64,000 bases of DNA from Acheta domesticus (Eukaryota > Arthropoda > Insecta > Orthoptera > Gryllidae). The stretch is from NCBI GenBank assembly GCA_031308135.1, contig JAHLJT010000631.1:4565371-4629370 (forward strand). Direction: 5' to 3'. The notes under the pieces are model-generated. The model was not told the origin of the DNA, made no database searches, and saw only the letters and a program-made list of their open reading frames with translations. The translations under genes and the position numbers were made by a program. Shown piece after piece: positions 57,985-64,000 of this stretch; position 1 is the stretch's first letter, and each line of letters opens with the position of its first letter.

Positions 57985-58200
57985 GCGATGAGTGACAACC
58001 CGACGCCGGAGGCAGATGGATCGGATGCCGGTCGTCGGGCGGGAACACGTCCTGTCCGGCGACTTGTCCGCGGAGGCAACTGGTTGACACGCGCCCGAGC
58101 CCCGTGACCCGGCGCTGCCCTCTCGTGGCCTCCGCGCGTAAAAGCACGGGCGCGAAACGAAGATGGACGCTGTCTGCGGCGGAGTGACCGCAATCTGCAT
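57985..58200. other. GC/CpG-rich patch upstream of the I-type LINE
   Basis: CpG-dense segment ~470 bp before ORF1. It could be the 5' UTR/internal promoter of the LINE or one of the dispersed CpG patches; the LINE's 5' end is not defined, so I cannot tell. Confidence 0.45.
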
Positions 58201-58669
58201 AAGAAGATCGACTACACGTCAGTGAAGAGAATCTTCCTGTGTGAGGAGAATCATAGATTTTTAAACGATGGCTACATCAGAAAAGACGGTTTGACGGGTT
58301 TCAACGTCACCACTGCAATTCATCAGCGAATATAAATGTACAGAACTTGTCGAGGTAACTGGAACATCTGTGCTACCAGCACGTGTCCTTCAGGATATTT
58401 ATATTTGCTCTGCGCTTGCATTTGTGAACTACATTTGTGCTTGTTTAAGAAGGGATTCAGCTTATAAAACCATGTTACATAGAAGGATTTATCAGATAAA
58501 TTATGTTATTGGTTTTGTGCAATCAGAATAAACGTTTTATCCGTAATAAACTGTGTCACGAGGTGTAAACTGTGTTAATTTCAGTGCGATATAGAATTAT
58601 TAATTTCATATCAGTAATATTAAACAGTGTCTACCAGGCAGCCGTAGATACGGCTTGCTCTTCTGTGCC

Positions 58670-60057
58670 ATGGCATCCTCCGAAAGTGTCAACATAACCC
58701 AAGTTTCATCAAACGTTCAACCAAATGTGGAAGTCAAGAAATCCTACGTCAGCGCTGCATCGACCGAAATGTTCCCGACTAAAGACCAGGCCATTGTAAT
58801 TGACTCTCAAGAAGGAATCACTATAAAAGACTACATTAGTAAGTTAGCCTCTATTGTTAATGCCAGTGACATACGATTTGTATCCCGTATATCTAATAGT
58901 AGAATATGTGTCTTTCTCAGTACTAAGCAAATTGCAGATTACATAACTGATAATTTTAAGTACATTATGATATTATTCCCCATGCTGTAATTGAAAATGA
59001 ATTTGTCAAAAGAAATATTCAATTCTCATCTAAAATCAGTTTTCTCAAAGCTGGTATCTCAGATCCAGGATTTTCACATATCATGAGATTTAGGAGACAG
59101 GTATATATAGACTCTGATAATGTAAACAAACTACCAGAATCCACAACTATATTCTACGATAGTACTACATATAGAATATACTTTTCAACCAACACAATGA
59201 CTTGTTTCAATTGCAAACAAACCGGGCACTTTGCCAACTTATGCCCAAACAAAACAATTACTACTGAAGTAATGGAAGCTAATGTAATGAATGAATCCCT
59301 TGTTGAACATGATGACAACCCGGGATCAACCACAACTGTTCAAAACCAAGTAATAGAAACTAATGTAGCTAACGAATCTTTTATACATAATCAGAATTAC
59401 AACCTTGCCATTACAAGCCCCCCAAAACAAGCAGAAGAGCCTAGGTTTAATCCAAGTGAATTCCCTGCCATTCAGAAAAGAACGCTTCCCTCGGAAACAT
59501 CCTCACAAGAGCCAAATGACAACAAATCTAAATTGCTGAGTAATGATTCTGCAACCCAACGCACAAATGAAGTTCCTGAACTAGTTAATAATGGCAACTT
59601 GCCTATCCTCCAAAAAAGAGCCCTATCTGATAATTCATCAAAAGTTGAATCCAAAAGGATTCAATCTGAAAATGGAAAAAATGAAATAGCCAAACAACCA
59701 AAGAAAAAGAAAAAATCAGACAAGAGTGAAAGTAACTCTTCAGCTGGTGACACCCAGACCAAATCAATTGAAAAACTCATTGAATCCATTAAGGAATTCA
59801 TTGAATCCAACACTGAAAGATGTCCACTGAATTATGTGCAAATGAAATATTTTCTCGAAAATTCACTTGGTTCTAGCAACCCTGTCTCCACAGCAAAAGA
59901 ATTTACTGATGACATCCAATCCATTATACAGATGCTGAATGTCACATACCCAATGTTGACTGAAACAGCCATCAAAAATAGGTTTACTAGAATAATTAAC
60001 AAACTTAAATTAGAAATTCATAAAACTGAGAACCATGAAACCGAGTCTTCTGACTAA
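58670..60057 (+). pseudogene. LINE ORF1 (gag-like RNA-binding protein), one frameshift
   Basis: Would coat the element RNA. The start Met (MASSESVN) at 58670 is the second ATG of the frame and fits better than 58655. The N-terminal part runs to a stop at 58990, but the homologous continuation is in another frame that is open from before 58981 and goes on to 60057. A single-base change at about 58965-58980 explains this. The second part holds CFNCKQTGHFANLC (59203-59244), a CX2CX4HX4C zinc knuckle, then a long Asn/Ser/Glu-rich linker and a Lys-rich stretch (KQPKKKKKSDKS, near residue 210), possibly nuclear targeting or RNA binding. Only one knuckle is seen, whereas I-type ORF1 often has more. 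About 65 bases separate it from ORF2. Confidence 0.82.
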
Positions 60058-60121
60058 TATCATAATATCCTCATTGCTGAGTCTAAATTTGATCACATTC
60101 ATATTTAACAACTAGTAAATC

Positions 60122-63100
60122 ATGAATATATTGCAATGGAATATTAATGGTTTTCACCGCAGAAAAGAAAGACTAGAACTAATGAATGATGAGCATCAAC
60201 TGGACATAATGTACTTGCAGGAAACTAACTTCAAGTCTAATAAATTTGGCAATTTAGTAAATTTAAGTACTTCTTTAAAAATAGAAACAGCACCAATTTT
60301 ACTTGCGGAGGAGTGTCAACATACATTAGAGAACAATTTCCTGTTTTGGAGCTTCATATTAACACTCATGTTGAAGTTGTTGCTATTCAGATTCAGGCTC
60401 CAATCATTCTCACCATATGTAACATTTATCTTCCCAACAGCTATTCATTTGAAGCTTATGAAATTCAAGATATTATCAATCAACTCCCTAAACCATTTAT
60501 CATACTTGGAGATTTTAACAGCCACAACACATTATGGGGATCTAACAAAACTGATCCAAGAGGCAAAACAATTGAAAATGTCATCGATGGAAATAATTTG
60601 ATAATCTTAAATACTGGACAACCCACACACTTCAATATTAGCACTGGAACCTTCAGCTCAATTGACCTTACTTGCAGCTCTACAACATTTGCCCAAAAAT
60701 GCAATTGGACCGTATTAGATAACTTAAATGACAGTGATCACTTTCCAATAATCACTACTGTAAATGAACCAGCGAAAATACCAACCAATATGGTCTACAC
60801 CCAATCAAATATCAAAATATGGAACTTCAAGAAAGCAAATTGGGAACTTTACCAACAAAGAATAAACGAATACATCAATCAATCTGAAACAATTCACACT
60901 GATAATGATACTGAGTCATTTTTGACTACATTCATTAATATTATAAACAAAGCTGCTAATGAAGCAATTGAATTATGTAAACCTTATAAACCTAACCCAA
61001 TTCCTTGGTGGAATAATACATGCAAAGAAGCCATCAAAAAGTACAAACATGCTTTCAACCGCCTCAAAAAACACTGCACCTCAGAAAACAAAATTGAATA
61101 CAAAAAGGCAAGAGCTATTGCTAGAAGAACTATCAAAGAAAGTAAATCGGAAACCTGGTCTAAATTTATAGCGAGCATCAACTCCAACAACAATATCCAG
61201 GATTCATGGAGAAAAATACAAGCTATACAAGGAAACAAAAAAACTAACAAGATTCGTTTTCTCAAAATGCATAACAATTCAATCTTAACTGAACCTCAAG
61301 ATATTGCCAACAACTTAGCCGACACCTTCGCCAGAAACTCTAGTTCTAACAACTACCCCGATGCCTTCAAACCGTACAAAGAAGAACAAGAAAGTACGGA
61401 ACCATTTATGACTGAAGAGACACCGTCAAATTATCATATCAACACTCTTATATCTATGTATGAACTCACAAAATCAATTGAATCTACTAATAACTCTTGC
61501 CCAGGACCTGATAATATTTCAAATGTAATGATAAAAAATCTTCCAATTCTTGGAAAAGAATTACTTCTAAAATTATTTAACTTAATCTGGACAACAAACA
61601 TTTTCCCCAAAAGTTGGAAAGTGGCTACGGTTATTCCTATCCCGAAACCAGGAAAAGATACCAGCAAAGCTGAGAATTATCGACCAATATCACTAATTTG
61701 CAACATGTGCAAAATAATGGAAAAGATTATTGATGCTAGGTTAAGACGGTTTCTTGATACTCATAATTGTATCCATGACAATCAATTCGGATTTAGACCT
61801 GGGCATTCAACCACTTCCCACCTAGTTAGTATCTGTAAATACATCAAAGAAGCTTTTATCAACAGTCAACATGTAATAGCCATCAGCCTCGACATTGAAA
61901 AAGCATACGATATGGTTTGGAGTCATCGCATATTGCTTTTTCTCCAAGAAATTGGAATACATGGAAATATGTATAAGTTCATCAATAACTTTCTTCAAGA
62001 AAGACACATCCAAGTGAGAGTCAATGGACAACTATCAGTAATGAAAAAGTTAGACAACGGGGTTCCTCAAGGATCAATACTAAGTGTTACCTCATTCTTA
62101 CTAGCAATCAACGACGTGAACAAGGACATAACTCTTCCAACAGTGTCAAGAAAATACGCAGACGACATAACCATTCTGTGCAAAGGCAAGAACCTATCGT
62201 CTACTCAAGAAATATTACAAACCGCACTTAATAAGGTACATAACTGGTCCTTGAAGACAGCTTTCAAATTCTCTCCCCGAAAAAGTAAATGTATTCTCTT
62301 TACAAAAAAGAAAAAAATTGAACCACCAAAGCCTGGCAATTGAACCACCTTAAAGCTTGGCAATGAAGCCCTGAGTTTTGTCACCAACATCAAAATTCTA
62401 GGAATGTTTTTTTACAACAAACTGACCTGGAATTCTCACATACAAAACCTATCGGATGAATGCAAAAAGAGAATTAATATCCTAAAATATTTGAACCATA
62501 ACAACTGGGGGTCAGATAAAAACCTACTGCTTCTTACGTACAAGGCTATAATTCGATCCAAATTAGAATACGGATCAATTCTGTATCAATCTGCCAGCGA
62601 AATAGCACTGAAGAAATTAGACTCCATCCATCACATGTGTCTACGAATTTGCACTGGATGTTTTTTCACTAGCCCAATAGGCAGCATATTAGTTGAAGCA
62701 AAAGAATCTCATTTATCACATCGAAGAGAAGTAGCAACCATTAAGTACGCCATCAGAGCCGCTTCTTCCCCAAACTTCATCATCTACAACGACAATTTTC
62801 CATCTCAGAGTATTATCAAGAATATTAATCCCAGATATAAACCTCTACATTACAGAACAAGAGAACTTCTCTCAAACCTTGAGGTGAACATTACTAGAAC
62901 GGAAAAACACAGAAATTTCTTAATTCCGCCATGGATTATACCACCGCTTATTTCTGATTTGTCCCTCTTAGAATTACAAAACAGTAACCTCACTCAGACT
63001 AACGCACAGATGAACACCAACTCATCCAAAGAAGAATGGAATAAACAACTTAAAGAAATAACCATCAAATATAAAGATTACTGCCCAGTTTACATTGAAT

Positions 63101-63879
63101 GCCAGAAAAATGAACAAGGAACTGAAATCGCAGTGCACACCCCTGACACTACCTACAAATACCTTCTACCCCAAAGCATCGGTCCCAATTCAGGAGAACT
63201 CTATGCCTTTCTGACTGCATTAAAAGTCACTGAAAAGTTATTCACCTCTAAAACCATTCTTTTCACAAAATCCTTGAAAGTCATACAACAATCTTGCAAA
63301 AAAAATTCTAATACTGAAATGGCTAAAATGATTCAAAAACAATACTACCACATTAAATCTGCTGGAATAAGTATTATTGTTGCTTGGCTTCCACTTCAAC
63401 TTAAAATTCCATAGGACATAACAGTGAAAAATTCTGTAACATTAATAGACCTACGGAAGGAGAATAATATTCATAACATCATGCACACAACCTATGATAA
63501 ATTGAAAACAATAGAAAAATGCATGGCCCAGAAATGGAATAACACATGGAAGGAATGTAAAGCAAGTCAACTCCACAGCCAAATTAATAACTTTTTTAAT
63601 ATTACAACTTCTAAAAAGCTCAACCGAAGAGGACAAGTCGCCCTGTCCAGAATAAGATCAGGCCACACAAAATTAACACATCTCCACTTAATTTCCAAAA
63701 CACCCCCTCCACTTTGTGATACTTGTAACACTACTTTAACAATTTACCACATAATAGAAAACTGCTCTAAATTCAATAATGAAAGAAAATTTACTAATCT
63801 AAATAAACCTTTAGATACCTTACTGTATTCGACCAAATATCAGAACCAACTGATTTGTAACATCTTTAATGACATATGA
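60122..63879 (+). pseudogene. LINE ORF2: endonuclease, reverse transcriptase, RNase H-like; broken
   Basis: Would nick target DNA and reverse-transcribe the element RNA. The start MNILQWNINGF carries the first endonuclease motif, with LQETNF soon after. A one-base frameshift near 60285-60300 follows; the other frame resumes TCGGVSTYIREQF and has GDFNSHN (from residue 66 counting from 60313) and SDHFPI (141-146). RT motifs follow: YRPISLICNMCKIME, LDIEKAYD (Asp 527), GVPQGSILS and YADD (615-618; 62155-62166). An in-frame TGA at 62341 and a TAG at 63412 interrupt the rest. The RNase H-like region (63088-63410) lacks the expected acidic residues, and the C-terminal CDTCNTTLTIYHIIENC motif is intact. 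RT and endonuclease residues look intact. Confidence 0.88.
62318..62363 (+). repeat. Tandem duplication creating the ORF2 stop
   Basis: TTGAACCACCAAAGCCTGGC (62318-62337) is repeated as TTGAACCACCTTAAAGCTTG (62340-62359), 22 and 24 bases per copy. The TGA at 62341-62343 lies at the copy junction. The inserted 24 bases keep the frame but add the stop. Confidence 0.75.
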
Positions 63880-64000
63880 TATTGTACAATTAAGTTATAT
63901 ATTACATAAAATATATGTTGCTATACAGTGTTAATTGTATATAAGTTATGACATTTTGTTAATGTAATTATGGATAAAATTATAATTGTATAATTGTAGT
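63880..64000 (+). other. 3' UTR of the I-type LINE (cut by window end)
   Basis: AT-rich sequence after the ORF2 stop, with ATATATGTTG and TAATTGTATA words. No AATAAA or TAA-repeat tail is seen before the window ends. Confidence 0.5.

Larger units (their letters stand above)
58655..64000 (+). mobile_element. I-superfamily LINE, nearly full length, mutated
   Basis: ORF1 (RNA-binding, one CCHC knuckle), a short gap, then ORF2 with endonuclease, reverse transcriptase, an RNase H-like region and a C-terminal Cys/His motif. That order, with RNase H after the RT, places it in the I superfamily (I/Nimb-like). Both frames carry breaks, so this copy cannot make intact proteins. The 5' end is upstream of 58655 and undefined. 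The AT-rich 3' UTR runs to the window edge, where neither tail nor target duplication is visible. Confidence 0.88.

Overview
This is eukaryotic nuclear DNA: AT-rich, gene-poor and dominated by transposable elements. The combination of a Jockey-type LINE, an I-superfamily LINE with an RNase H region, tRNA-derived SINEs, hAT and PIF/Harbinger-like non-autonomous elements and a solo LTR suggests an arthropod, most likely an insect with a large repeat-rich genome; the species cannot be told from the sequence. I recognise no host protein-coding gene. The only protein-coding sequences I can identify belong to two retrotransposons, both broken.

Layout. 1-4.7 kb: no recognisable gene, with a purine-skewed stretch and a CpG-rich patch. 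4.7-5.3 kb: a solo LTR on the minus strand with a 4-bp target duplication. 5.3-17.7 kb: simple repeats, several extreme GC minisatellites (10-, 7- and 12-bp units) and the first copies of a ~530-bp tRNA-derived SINE (called SINE-A here), including one SINE inserted inside another. 17.7-19.2 kb: a diverged AT-rich repeat. 19.3-20.85 kb: a full-length SINE-A, then three tandem 234-bp foldback units and a separate palindrome centred on TGACGTCA. 21-25.3 kb: CpG patch, a candidate second LTR, a SINE-A with a clean 12-bp target duplication, and a ~0.5-kb G-rich tract. 26.4-27.6 kb: a 1.2-kb non-autonomous hAT-like element with an exact 8-bp duplication. 28-36 kb: CpG patches, SINE-A copies and a TAA-flanked Harbinger-like MITE. 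37.7-38.3 kb: an element with ~190-bp inverted arms around a GC-rich loop. 39-42.2 kb: a second TGACGTCA palindrome, a second copy of the TAA-flanked MITE, and a second SINE type (SINE-B). 44.4-44.8 kb: a small hAT MITE. 45.9-48.0 kb: a 5'-truncated Jockey LINE on the minus strand with poly(A) and 11-bp target duplications, splitting a ~96-codon open frame. 54.7-56.7 kb: a palindrome, a SINE-A carrying a nested MITE, and another MITE candidate. 58.6-64 kb: a nearly full-length but mutated I-type LINE on the plus strand.

How parts relate. SINEs such as these normally depend on LINE reverse transcriptase, and the MITEs on transposases encoded elsewhere; the two LINEs here carry frameshifts or stops, so neither looks able to make full-length protein as read. 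About nineteen short GC/CpG-rich patches are scattered through the AT-rich background, and many share a CCGCG-type pentamer core. Long open frames inside those patches are composition artefacts. I found no convincing new enzymatic system; the most unusual signals are the foldback/CRE-centred palindromes, the nested insertions, the recurrent CpG patches and a 14-base match to the T7 promoter core.
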